Below are positions 17,787 to 24,494 of a stretch of 25,028 bases of DNA, piece by piece. A program made the translations under genes and the position numbers. This stretch comes from a virus: positions 1 to 25,028 of IMG/VR virus record IMGVR_UViG_3300037502_000657. One strand, written 5' to 3'. Each line of letters opens with the position of its first letter. The first letter of the stretch is position 1. Below the pieces are notes generated by a model, which made no database searches, was not told the DNA's origin, and saw only the letters and a program-made list of their open reading frames with translations.

Positions 17787-17934
17787 TCTTGTCGGATGCT
17801 TTGTTCCGTATGTGAGAGAGTATCCGGAGTGTTACATGAGTCGTGAGCCTGCTGGCTATGCGAACATTGTTCAATTTCAAGATGCAACTATCGTAGAAGT
17901 CGAACCTGACAAACTTTATAAGATGACGCAATGA
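17734..17934 (+). CDS. Conserved phage protein (66 aa)
   Basis: The ATG at 17734 follows AAAGGA with good spacing, although it lies inside the nucleotidase gene in another frame. YVREYPECYMSREPAGYANI (about residues 26-45) is a pattern I recall in uncharacterised phage proteins. It ends in an ATGA overlap with the next gene. Function unknown. Confidence 0.75.
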   Translation: MKALLINQCSNSLYWYRNLVGCFVPYVREYPECYMSREPAGYANIVQFQDATIVEVEPDKLYKMTQ

Positions 17935-18095
17935 ATTTTTTCAGACATTTTTATTGGGCTATTCGCTATGGTGATTGGGACTGTGGCTGGGAAATGTACA
18001 AAGGCAAACCCATGCTGAACGTCAATTACACTTACTATGATGGTAACCATGTCACGTTTCATTGTTACAAACTTTGGATTTGCGTGAGTTATTGA
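17931..18095 (+). CDS. Small aromatic-rich protein (54 aa)
   Basis: Starts in an ATGA overlap (17931-17934). A 54-aa product rich in Trp, Tyr, Phe and Cys (HFYWAIRYGDWDCGWEMYKG at the front, HCYKLWICVSY at the end). It may be a small beta-barrel or meander. No family recognised. Confidence 0.68.
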   Translation: MNFFRHFYWAIRYGDWDCGWEMYKGKPMLNVNYTYYDGNHVTFHCYKLWICVSY

Positions 18096-18096
18096 T

Positions 18097-18231
18097 ATGA
18101 AAGCCTTGTTTTTTCTACTTGGAATATTTCTTGGTTGGTCATTCGCACACCATGAAGTTTCTAGAGAATGCACATATCAAGGCAATTTTTATGTTGGCTC
18201 AACCGTCTATGAATGTAAGGTGAAAGAGTGA
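18097..18231 (+). CDS. Small exported or membrane-anchored protein (44 aa)
   Basis: An N-terminal hydrophobic segment (ALFFLLGIFLGWSFAHH) is followed by a short domain with two Cys (RECTYQGN and YECKVKE), able to form a disulphide outside the membrane. The last bases overlap the GTG of the next gene. The gene at 18670 has a similar plan, so the two may be distant relatives. Confidence 0.68.
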   Translation: MKALFFLLGIFLGWSFAHHEVSRECTYQGNFYVGSTVYECKVKE

Positions 18232-18443
18232 ACGAACGAATCGAACAGTTGGCAGAACAATGCTGGACCCATATTAATGAACCGTTGTTCGGCGCCAAAT
18301 CACCACATTGGGAATTTGATAGGCAAAAGTTTGCTGAGTTGATTGTTCGGGAATGTATTGAAGTTGTAAAATGGACACCATCTCAGTTTCCGAATGATGA
18401 ATATGTAAAGAACATCAAAGAACATTTCGGAGTTGAAGAATGA
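18228..18443 (+). CDS. Conserved phage protein, NERIxxLAEQ family, copy 1
   Basis: A 71-aa product starting at GTG in an overlap with the previous stop. NERIEQLAEQ at the front, then FAELIVRECIEVVK and IKEHFGVE, are signatures of a widespread phage family without known function. It is followed by a paralogue with an ATGA-type overlap. Confidence 0.8.
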   Translation: MNERIEQLAEQCWTHINEPLFGAKSPHWEFDRQKFAELIVRECIEVVKWTPSQFPNDEYVKNIKEHFGVEE

Positions 18444-18670
18444 ACGAACGAATTCGACAACTGGCTGAACAAGCCGCAGGAACAAAGAAATACGTTCCGC
18501 CTGTGTGGCAATTTTATGATCATGAATTAGAGAAACTTGTCGAATTGATTGTGCATGAATGCATTGACCAAGCGCATGGTGTAGGAACTTTGCGTGGCGC
18601 AAATGATGACATGACATACGGCGCTGATGTTGCGGCAGGAAGAATCGCAAAACATTTTGGAGTTAAGTGA
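18440..18670 (+). CDS. Conserved phage protein, NERIxxLAEQ family, copy 2
   Basis: A 76-aa paralogue of the gene just upstream: NERIRQLAEQ, then LVELIVHECIDQ and IAKHFGVK align with it, while the middle and the loop before the C-terminus differ. The tandem arrangement and shared ends point to local duplication. Its stop overlaps the next ATG. Confidence 0.8.
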   Translation: MNERIRQLAEQAAGTKKYVPPVWQFYDHELEKLVELIVHECIDQAHGVGTLRGANDDMTYGADVAAGRIAKHFGVK

Positions 18671-18837
18671 TGACAACTTTAAGAGTCTTTTTGTTGATAA
18701 TGGCTGTAGGTTTAACTGTACTTGGATATGCGATTTGGCAGTCTCACAATATGAATTTGGAATGTGAAGGTAAGAATGGCGTTCTAGTCAAAACGATGCA
18801 AGGATGGACTTGCATTGACGTTAAAGTTATAAAGTGA
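18670..18837 (+). CDS. Small single-span membrane protein (55 aa)
   Basis: Starts in a TGATG overlap. Residues about 4-23 form a transmembrane helix (RVFLLIMAVGLTVLGYAIW). The outside part has two Cys (LECEGK and WTCIDV). The plan matches the 44-aa protein at 18097. A role in the envelope is likely, otherwise unknown. Confidence 0.68.
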   Translation: MTTLRVFLLIMAVGLTVLGYAIWQSHNMNLECEGKNGVLVKTMQGWTCIDVKVIK

Positions 18838-18843
18838 TATACT

Positions 18844-19239
18844 ATGGGAACAAACTACTACGTTGCAAAAAATCTGTGCGAATGTTGCAATCGCTATGAT
18901 GAAGAGTACCACATCGGTAAATCGTCATACGGTTGGGCATTCACATTTCAAGGTTATCCCGCTGAACGTATAACGTCTTGGAAAGCGTGGAAAGAATTTT
19001 TGAAGAATCGAATCATCATGGACGAATACGGAGAACGTCAAGGCTACGATGCATTTGTTCAAATGATTGAAACATATAAAGCGCCAGGTTATGTGCGTGA
19101 AGATGGACACAAAAATCTAACACACAATGAACAAGGTAAAAAAGGCGATATGCATCCACGACAACAAGCGTGGTTCAATCCAGACTATGATTGGGATGAT
19201 GAAGATGGTTATTCTTTTACTTCTAGGGAGTTTTCATAA
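18844..19239 (+). CDS. Conserved hypothetical protein (MGTNYY family)
   Basis: A 131-aa product opening MGTNYYVAKNLCECCNRYDE, with a Cys cluster at residues 12-15 that may bind metal. GWAFTFQGYP and WKAWKEFLK follow. Proteins beginning MGTNYY occur in many phages and bacteria and are uncharacterised. It overlaps the next ATG by one base. No ribosome site is evident. Confidence 0.8.
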   Translation: MGTNYYVAKNLCECCNRYDEEYHIGKSSYGWAFTFQGYPAERITSWKAWKEFLKNRIIMDEYGERQGYDAFVQMIETYKAPGYVREDGHKNLTHNEQGKKGDMHPRQQAWFNPDYDWDDEDGYSFTSREFS

Positions 19240-19685
19240 TGGAATACGATTGGGATGAATTTGAAGAATACGTCACTACTCTGCTAGAAGCGATGTGGCG
19301 TGATGTTGACTATCTGGAGATTGGTGAAGACATTTCCGATGTGCCAGAAATCAAAATTATCTTTGATGGCTACGGCGATCAAGATGATGAAGATGGCTAC
19401 ATTGAAGGTGGCAACAAGGACATGGAGTCCTATGCTATCTTTGTCCACAAAGATTCGTGGAAAGAAGATTTTCACTTTCCAGAACATGAGACTACACCTT
19501 GGGCGCTGATTCATCGAACTCAAGAGGAAGTTTGTCTCTACGCATGGTACGATGTTATAGAAGACAAGTGGGACATTCTTCCAATGGAAGATCAGTTGCA
19601 CGATAGGGCGATGACTGCTGAAGATGTGATGCATTGCCTGAGAACTGTTCACAAGCGTTATTACGATTACAAGGATGAAGAATGA
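19239..19685 (+). CDS. Acidic hypothetical protein (148 aa)
   Basis: A strongly acidic 148-aa protein (opening MEYDWDEFEEYV, with GYGDQDDEDGYIEGG in the middle) with many Trp and Tyr residues. Charge and size would suit a DNA mimic or an inhibitor of a host factor, but no family supports that. ATGA overlap with the next gene. Confidence 0.75.
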   Translation: MEYDWDEFEEYVTTLLEAMWRDVDYLEIGEDISDVPEIKIIFDGYGDQDDEDGYIEGGNKDMESYAIFVHKDSWKEDFHFPEHETTPWALIHRTQEEVCLYAWYDVIEDKWDILPMEDQLHDRAMTAEDVMHCLRTVHKRYYDYKDEE

Positions 19686-20161
19686 GTAATTATGAACGAC
19701 ACGCAATGATGGAATTCAGAGCCGCTGGTTGGACCGATGAAAACGGCAAATTCAATGATGAAATGCAAGAGGCAATTTGTACGCATGTGTTGAAGTTGCT
19801 TGAAGTCTTTGACGGCGAAGGACACTCTGGTTCTTCTGCTCCGTATGCAATCAATCTGTTCAAACAACTAGCATCATTTGAACCTGTCGCACCTCTGACT
19901 GGCGAAGACTGGGAATGGACTGACGTAAGCGAATATGGCGGCCGCAACAACGGCATTCTCTATCAAAACAAACGATGCGGTCATGTATTCAAAGATGACG
20001 AAGGCGCATACGATAGCGATGGCATTGTTTGGTACGATTGGCACACCGATGAGAAGACTGGAGAAAAATACAAGTCGCATTTCACTAGTCGTGAAAGCAA
20101 AGTGCCGGTGACTTTCCCATACACACCGAAGAGAGAATACCGAGAGTGGGTTGAGAAATGA
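19682..20161 (+). CDS. Conserved uncharacterised phage protein (159 aa)
   Basis: GHSGSSAPYAINLFKQLASF (about residues 46-65), PLTGEDWEW, YQNKRCGHVFKDDEG and VPVTFPYTP are signatures of a family common in phages of many hosts, with no assigned function. Single cytosolic domain. ATGA overlaps on both sides place it in the long small-gene operon. Confidence 0.84.
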   Translation: MSNYERHAMMEFRAAGWTDENGKFNDEMQEAICTHVLKLLEVFDGEGHSGSSAPYAINLFKQLASFEPVAPLTGEDWEWTDVSEYGGRNNGILYQNKRCGHVFKDDEGAYDSDGIVWYDWHTDEKTGEKYKSHFTSRESKVPVTFPYTPKREYREWVEK

Positions 20162-20436
20162 TCCTAGAAGACATGGTAAAAACAATCGACCTTCCAATTG
20201 GAGGTAAAGTATTGGTTGCCACGTTGAACATGGATGAAGATCAATTTTCAAATGTGCCAAAAGATATGATCAAGGATCAACTGGTTCGCCTCATCGTGGC
20301 AGAAGTTGTGAAGAACAAGATGGTTGAGTTTACAATCCAAGATGATTATGCTACACTAAGAAAGATCATTCATGCAAGGATGTACGTTGCGCCAGATGAA
20401 CAAGTCAAACTTCTAAGAATACACAAGGTGATTTAA
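20158..20436 (+). CDS. Hypothetical protein (92 aa)
   Basis: A 92-aa product starting in an ATGA overlap. It begins with a beta segment (KVLVATLNMDEDQF) and continues as helices (DQLVRLIVAEVVKNKMVEF). It ends in a TAATG overlap with the next gene. No domain recognised. Confidence 0.75.
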   Translation: MILEDMVKTIDLPIGGKVLVATLNMDEDQFSNVPKDMIKDQLVRLIVAEVVKNKMVEFTIQDDYATLRKIIHARMYVAPDEQVKLLRIHKVI

Positions 20437-20765
20437 TGGAACGAAAACTTCTAGAACCAAGCATTCGAAGACTCGCCAAAAAGGCAGGTTTCATTTTGTG
20501 GGATGATTGCGATTGGGGTCCTGGCAAAGATCACATCGATTGGTCGTGTGAGTACGATGAAGAATTGGTAAATCTTATCAAACTCATCCAGAAGCGGCTG
20601 AAGAAACACCTTGAGATTTGCCGAAAAGAACTTGCAGAGACAGAAGATTTAGATTATAATTATGCTATTGGGTATGATGATGCGATGCTAGATGCCATCG
20701 AAATCGTATTGACACTTGGCAAAGGGTATGTGAATGAGCAAGAAAACGCCGAAGTTGGAACTTGA
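20436..20765 (+). CDS. Hypothetical protein (109 aa)
   Basis: A 109-aa product starting in a TAATG overlap. LARRLAKKAGF-like N-terminus (actual ...IRRLAKKAGFILWDD), then a helical, charged middle (KKHLEICRKELAETEDLDY). Its last 32 nt overlap the next gene. No family recognised. Confidence 0.74.
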   Translation: MERKLLEPSIRRLAKKAGFILWDDCDWGPGKDHIDWSCEYDEELVNLIKLIQKRLKKHLEICRKELAETEDLDYNYAIGYDDAMLDAIEIVLTLGKGYVNEQENAEVGT

Positions 20766-20946
20766 CTACGAAACCGCAGACAAGATTACCGTGCTGTGTC
20801 TAAAGGATCACTTGCAGTATCTTCAAAAGGAACTTGACGATCATCGAAACGGATCGTACATGCATCCAGAAGACGCATACAATTCTGAATTCAAGTTGAT
20901 TCCCGCATTGAAGATTGTTCTAAATTATTATGGAGAAAGCGTATGA
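20734..20946 (+). CDS. Hypothetical protein (70 aa)
   Basis: A 70-aa protein whose ATG lies 32 nt inside the preceding gene, with AAAGGG upstream. LCLKDHLQYLQKELDDH is a likely helix, followed by an acidic loop. ATGA overlap with the following gene. Helical, function unknown. Confidence 0.7.
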   Translation: MSKKTPKLELDYETADKITVLCLKDHLQYLQKELDDHRNGSYMHPEDAYNSEFKLIPALKIVLNYYGESV

Positions 20947-21227
20947 GTATCGGTGACTGGCCTAGTAGAGATAAGAATCGTTTTGTGAAGTGGCTGAAGG
21001 GTCACCTTGCATACGGTGAAGTGACGATTACTTTCGAAAAGAAAGACGGCACGTTGCGTGAAATGCGTTGCACACTCAAGGACGTTCCTGAGTATGAGCG
21101 TAAGACTGAGAGTGAAACACCTCGCAAGAAAAACGATGAAGTCATTTCCGTGTATGATTTGGACAAGAGCGATTGGCGTTCGTTTCGAATTGATTCTGTA
21201 AAAAATGTGAGATTTGATTTGGGTTAA
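20943..21227 (+). CDS. Hypothetical protein (94 aa)
   Basis: A 94-aa product starting in an ATGA overlap. The first half looks like a small beta-sheet domain (VTITFEKKDGTLREMRCTLK), with a linker of charged residues and a C-terminal YDLDKSDWRSFRIDSVKNV. The latter resembles the SH3-like ending seen in many small phage proteins (SVxDxxKxxWRSFRxxSI). Function unknown. Confidence 0.76.
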   Translation: MSIGDWPSRDKNRFVKWLKGHLAYGEVTITFEKKDGTLREMRCTLKDVPEYERKTESETPRKKNDEVISVYDLDKSDWRSFRIDSVKNVRFDLG

Positions 21228-21228
21228 A

Positions 21229-21789
21229 ATGAAAAAAGAACTTGATGAAGCATTGTGCGCAAAGTATCCGAAATTGTTTCGGGATCGTCATGCGCCAATG
21301 ACAGTGACTTGCATGTGTTGGGGCTTTGACTGCGGCGATGGTTGGTACAATATCATCGATGTACTCTGTTCTAACATTCAACACCATATTAATCATAAGC
21401 GTAAAGATAGAGCAAGGGCTCTTGTCTACAATCGTGCGCTGAAGAGAGCCATTGCTGGCGATGACACTTCCATGCGCCGTTGGTATTCGTACATGTCTTC
21501 ACCCAATCTTGATGAAGCCATTAAGACTGATATTGAACGAAAACAATTTCGCAAAGTGCCCGATACTGTGAGGCAAGTCGTTGTCTCGCAAGTGAAAGAA
21601 AAGTTTGGTGGCTTGCGTTTCTATGTTGACTATGCGGATGATGTAGTGTATGGAATGATTAGCATGGCAGAATCTATGTCTTATCGAACCTGTGAAGTGT
21701 GCGGTTCGCCAGGAACGTCTAACAGTCACGGATGGATCACAACCCTCTGTGAAACACATCGTAATGAAAAGGAGAATCAGTATGCCTAA
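21229..21789 (+). CDS. Conserved phage protein with C-terminal zinc-binding Cys/His
   Basis: A 186-aa product. ATG 21229 comes directly after the previous stop. TCMCWGFDCGDGWYNIIDVL (about residues 25-44), VKEKFGGLRFY and MAESMSYRTCEVCGSPG mark an uncharacterised family frequent in phages and some bacteria. The end has CEVC, then C and H (TLCETH), probably one zinc site. It overlaps the next ATG by 8 nt. Confidence 0.83.
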   Translation: MKKELDEALCAKYPKLFRDRHAPMTVTCMCWGFDCGDGWYNIIDVLCSNIQHHINHKRKDRARALVYNRALKRAIAGDDTSMRRWYSYMSSPNLDEAIKTDIERKQFRKVPDTVRQVVVSQVKEKFGGLRFYVDYADDVVYGMISMAESMSYRTCEVCGSPGTSNSHGWITTLCETHRNEKENQYA

Positions 21790-22267
21790 TTGGTGCAATA
21801 ATTCATTTAACGTCAGCGGTGATAAAGAAGACATTGATAAGTTTGAAGCGTTTCTAGAAGAAAAATCAGGCAAGGACTGGTTTGACTTCTTTGCGCCAAC
21901 ACCGCCTGAACTGAAGAGTGAAGGTTGGTATGAGTGGAACATTTCCAATTGGGGTTGCAAGTGGAACTGTGATGCGCAGGACTGGACCCGTGAAGGCAAT
22001 ACAATCTCATTCTGGTTCGATTCGCCGTGGGGTCCGCCAATCGAACTTTATCGAAAGATGAATGATGAAGGCTTTGACGTTAAAGCAGAATATTGCGAAG
22101 AAGGCATGGGCTTTGTTGGTGAATTCGTTGATGGTTGTGATGACACCTATGAATTTTCTAGTCTAGAAGACTTGGACGATATTCCAGAACACTTGGTTGA
22201 GAACTGGAACTTGCGTGACAATCTAGAAGCAATGGAAGAAGACTTGGAGGACGAAGAGGATGAATGA
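21782..22267 (+). CDS. Api92-like / YubB-type ferredoxin-fold protein
   Basis: A 161-aa product with AAAGGAG upstream. MPNWCNNSFNVSG at the start, FDFFAPTPPEL, YEWNISNWGCKWN and FDSPWGPP in the middle fit the Api92-like (DUF1281-type) family found on plasmids and phages. The C-terminal 30 residues are very acidic. Function is not established. It overlaps the next gene by 8 nt. Confidence 0.83.
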   Translation: MPNWCNNSFNVSGDKEDIDKFEAFLEEKSGKDWFDFFAPTPPELKSEGWYEWNISNWGCKWNCDAQDWTREGNTISFWFDSPWGPPIELYRKMNDEGFDVKAEYCEEGMGFVGEFVDGCDDTYEFSSLEDLDDIPEHLVENWNLRDNLEAMEEDLEDEEDE

Positions 22268-22472
22268 TCATGATCGTTCTAATCTTGAGTTTCTTTTGAA
22301 TGCGTCACCTGAAGTCCTGCAAGACTGGTACAGTAAGATGGAAGAGGATGATATCCTCTATGCATTCGAACTCCTTCAAGCGGCTAGTCTGGAACTTCTG
22401 GAGCGTCCTGTCAATATCTCAACCGATTGTACTGAGGCAAAGAAAATACTATCGAAATTCATGCTTCAATAG
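22260..22472 (+). CDS. Hypothetical helical protein (70 aa)
   Basis: A 70-aa product, last of the long operon. SPEVLQDWYSKMEEDDILYA and FELLQAASLELLE are helical. GAGGA lies just before the ATG inside the preceding gene. It is followed by two intrinsic terminators. No function known. Confidence 0.75.
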   Translation: MNDHDRSNLEFLLNASPEVLQDWYSKMEEDDILYAFELLQAASLELLERPVNISTDCTEAKKILSKFMLQ

Positions 22473-22496
22473 AAAGAATTTATTGTTGTTTTTATA

Positions 22497-22531
22497 CAAC
22501 AACTTACAGTACCCCGTAAGTTGTTGTTTTT
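22497..22531 (+). terminator. Intrinsic terminator of the long operon
   Basis: CAACAACTTAC (22497-22507) pairs perfectly over 11 bp with GTAAGTTGTTG (22516-22526) and is followed by TTTTT. It ends the operon running from 16508 to 22472. A GTTG-N8-CAAC copy (22485-22500) overlaps its 5' edge. Confidence 0.85.
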
Positions 22532-22534
22532 CAA

Positions 22535-22578
22535 GGGGAAAAGTGTTGCAAAAAAGCGACATTTTCCCCTCTTTTTTT
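22535..22578 (+). terminator. Second intrinsic terminator
   Basis: GGGGAAAA (22535-22542) pairs with TTTTCCCC (22562-22569), with an inner GTTGC/GCGAC stem, and is followed by TCTTTTTTT. It stands in tandem with the first terminator and insulates the next promoter. Confidence 0.85.
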
Positions 22579-22612
22579 GGGTGCTTGACAATTGTGGAGG
22601 AACGTGTAGAAT
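22545..22612 (+). promoter_or_regulatory. Promoter after the tandem terminators
   Basis: TTGACA (22585-22590), 16-nt spacer, TAGAAT (22607-22612). The GTTG element GTTGCAAAAAAGCGAC (22545-22560), imperfect in its right half, forms the inner stem of the terminator upstream. It drives the genes from 22651. Confidence 0.82.
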
Positions 22613-22650
22613 AGGTACTGTAGTGAGTTGATAGTGATACGGAGATTGTG

Positions 22651-22743
22651 ATGCTGACTTTTCTGACGATTGTTCTGGTTCTGTTCTTGGCGATGGTGCT
22701 GTTTGGCGCCGCTGTGAGCGGTTCTGTTACCACCCTCGGTTGA
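22651..22743 (+). CDS. Very small membrane protein (30 aa)
   Basis: A 30-aa, almost wholly hydrophobic peptide (LTFLTIVLVLFLAMVLFGAA) with a GGAG site 6 nt upstream and a promoter in front. One transmembrane span. First gene of its operon; the position after promoter and ribosome site is the main evidence. Confidence 0.65.
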   Translation: MLTFLTIVLVLFLAMVLFGAAVSGSVTTLG

Positions 22744-22757
22744 TTTAGGAGATTAGA

Positions 22758-23027
22758 ATGCGTACAAAGCGTTACATTAGCGGTCTTGACAACAATCAGA
22801 AAATCCGTGTCATTTGCAATGGCGTTGGTTTCTACACCACGGTCAAGGGTGCGTTTGATATGGCGTTCCATGACCAGCGGGTTGCGGTGACTACCGCTTT
22901 GGTTTCGCTTGGTTGCGACCAGTATCTTCCTGAGGGCAAGCGCCCCACCGGGTTCGGTACTCGGATGCGAGTGTACAACGGTCAAGGTGAGCAAGTCTCG
23001 GTTGACGTTCAAGTTGATTTGGTTTAA
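22758..23027 (+). CDS. Hypothetical protein (89 aa)
   Basis: An 89-aa basic protein with TTAGGAG upstream. RVICNGVGFYTTVKGAFDMA, then VAVTTALVSLGCDQYLPEG, suggest an alpha/beta fold. No family recognised. GC-richer codon use than the array region. Confidence 0.76.
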   Translation: MRTKRYISGLDNNQKIRVICNGVGFYTTVKGAFDMAFHDQRVAVTTALVSLGCDQYLPEGKRPTGFGTRMRVYNGQGEQVSVDVQVDLV

Positions 23028-23036
23028 GGAAATATT

Positions 23037-23219
23037 ATGATGAAAATTGAGACTGCTATCGGCATCTTAGAAAAAGAGAGACAATTCCTTGGCTTGGGTT
23101 TCCTAGAATTGTTGCAGGACATCCAGAAGGACGGCAGAATGGTCTACTCCGCAAAGGTCATGGAAGCCTATGAACGGTTCATGATTGACGGTCGCCGGAT
23201 GTTTGCGCCTGTTGCATAA
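23037..23219 (+). CDS. Hypothetical protein (60 aa)
   Basis: A 60-aa product with AAGGAAATATT before the ATG (a second in-frame ATG follows). Mostly helical: TAIGILEKERQFLGLGFLEL. Its last codons form part of the next GTTG element. No function known. Confidence 0.72.
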   Translation: MMKIETAIGILEKERQFLGLGFLELLQDIQKDGRMVYSAKVMEAYERFMIDGRRMFAPVA

Positions 23220-23268
23220 AAACAACACTTAAAATAGTTGTTGACAATCTTCGGAAATCGTGTACAAT
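23211..23268 (+). promoter_or_regulatory. Promoter with GTTG-N8-CAAC element
   Basis: GTTGCATAAAAACAAC (23211-23226) overlaps the preceding stop codon. TTGACA (23241-23246), 16-nt spacer, TACAAT (23263-23268). From the -10 box on, the sequence AATAGAATCTGTTGAGTGAG is shared with the promoter at 24437, so one is a duplicate of the other. Confidence 0.84.
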
Positions 23269-23304
23269 AGAATCTGTTGAGTGAGAAAACAAGGAGTTTC
23301 GAAA

Positions 23305-23541
23305 ATGGCTAAAGTTGACTATGTTGCAGTAAGTGATGGTTGCATTGAATTCTATGCTGGTCTTGGTAACTTGGTTGTGAAGTCTGCCGACCGCTTGGTT
23401 CTTGCGCAGGCTGTGATTGATGCTGGCGGTTTCGCCGATGCCGTCTACGGCTCTTCGTCATGTGACTTTGCTACTGAGTACGGATTCCCCACACAATTTG
23501 CCTATGACAAGTTGTTCAAGGACGTTTGCGAACTGGTCTAA
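23305..23541 (+). CDS. Hypothetical protein (78 aa)
   Basis: A 78-aa product; ATG 23305 with AAGGAG upstream. It opens VDYVAVSDGCIEFYAGLG, then SADRLVLAQAVIDAGGF. Cytosolic, no domain recognised. First gene after the 23241 promoter. Confidence 0.75.
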   Translation: MAKVDYVAVSDGCIEFYAGLGNLVVKSADRLVLAQAVIDAGGFADAVYGSSSCDFATEYGFPTQFAYDKLFKDVCELV

Positions 23542-23555
23542 AAGAGGATACTGAA

Positions 23556-23867
23556 ATGGCTATGCTTGTTGTCTCTACCCAATATCGTGAAAACTATGGC
23601 ACGGACACCGATCCGTACTGGAAGTTTAAGGGTGGGTCGGAGTACAAAATCCTCAATGTGCCGCTAAATATTGACTTCGAAGAAGTGATAGCGGTTGCTA
23701 ACATTGCATATTCCAATGACTATTCCGAGGAGTACATCCTAGGTTGGTCCATCGAAAACGATGACTACCTGAGTGACTTTGAGCGTAGCCAATTGGAATA
23801 TGAGGGTGGCATCACCTACCCCGAAAAGACAATTGAATATTCTGACCTAGTTGCGGAGGGTGTATGA
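23556..23867 (+). CDS. Conserved phage protein (103 aa)
   Basis: A 103-aa acidic protein; ATG 23556 follows AGAGGA. VVSTQYRENYGTDTDPYWKF at the front and YILGWSIENDDYLSDFERSQ near the end recall an uncharacterised phage family (TQYxENYG). ATGA overlap with the next gene. Confidence 0.78.
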   Translation: MAMLVVSTQYRENYGTDTDPYWKFKGGSEYKILNVPLNIDFEEVIAVANIAYSNDYSEEYILGWSIENDDYLSDFERSQLEYEGGITYPEKTIEYSDLVAEGV

Positions 23868-24082
23868 TTAATTCGTTGAAAGAAAAATATCCTTTCCTCA
23901 TGCGTGAGATTGAGACAATCAATTATGCATGGGGATGGCCTGGTATGCTGGACTCTCTAGAGTTTATCGGCAACCGCTTGACTCAATATGAGGGAACCAA
24001 GGTTGGCGATGAGTACAAGGTGTTCATTGAAGAAATGGGTGAACTGGTCCAGGAAATGCCTTTGAATTCTAGTATTGTTTGA
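23864..24082 (+). CDS. Hypothetical protein (72 aa)
   Basis: A 72-aa helical protein starting in an overlap with the previous stop. PFLMREIETINYAWGWPGML and YKVFIEEMGELVQEM are the main segments. No family recognised. Confidence 0.74.
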   Translation: MINSLKEKYPFLMREIETINYAWGWPGMLDSLEFIGNRLTQYEGTKVGDEYKVFIEEMGELVQEMPLNSSIV

Positions 24083-24094
24083 GAGAAAATTGTA

Positions 24095-24382
24095 ATGAGT
24101 GAACGTGGTACTTGTCCGATATGTAATGGCTCCGGTCGTAGGGAAGCGTATGACTCTCCCTATAAATCGGTCATGGCTGGCTATGATGCTGAAACTGATA
24201 CCTTACCCTGCCAAAATTGTGGCGGGCAGTACATGTACGGAAAGCCTACGGGAACCGTTCGGATGAATGCTGAAGGAAAGCCGTGCTGGCATTCGTATAA
24301 AAGCCAGACTGTCGGCCGGTGTCTAACTGAATACACTTGTATTCATTGCGGGGATCGTTATCAAATCGATAGCGGAGACTGA
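24095..24382 (+). CDS. Zinc-ribbon protein with CxxC-G-x-G repeats
   Basis: A 95-aa product. CPICNGSGR (residues 7-15) and CQNCGG (about 39-44) resemble one DnaJ-type zinc centre; a third pair CIHCGD lies near the end and another Cys precedes it. It probably folds around one or two zinc ions and may bind protein or nucleic acid. It ends just before a promoter. Confidence 0.8.
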   Translation: MSERGTCPICNGSGRREAYDSPYKSVMAGYDAETDTLPCQNCGGQYMYGKPTGTVRMNAEGKPCWHSYKSQTVGRCLTEYTCIHCGDRYQIDSGD

Positions 24383-24385
24383 TTT

Positions 24386-24464
24386 GTTGCGTAAAAACAA
24401 CAGAGTGTTGCGTAAAAACAACACTCAAAATAGTGCTTGACAATTGCCTGGATCGGTGTATAAT
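24386..24464 (+). promoter_or_regulatory. Promoter with two identical GTTG-N8-CAAC elements
   Basis: GTTGCGTAAAAACAAC occurs twice (24386-24401 and 24407-24422). TTGACA (24437-24442), 16-nt spacer, TATAAT (24459-24464). A consensus promoter for the GP88-like gene. Confidence 0.88.
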
Positions 24465-24494
24465 AGAATCTGTTGAGTGAGAAAAGGACTGATT

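Noticed and set aside
18815-18843. Promoter TTGACG-N17-TATACT before the gene at 18844
   Set aside because: The -10 box directly abuts the ATG, so transcription would begin inside the gene; it may be chance, and the gene is probably read from the upstream operon.
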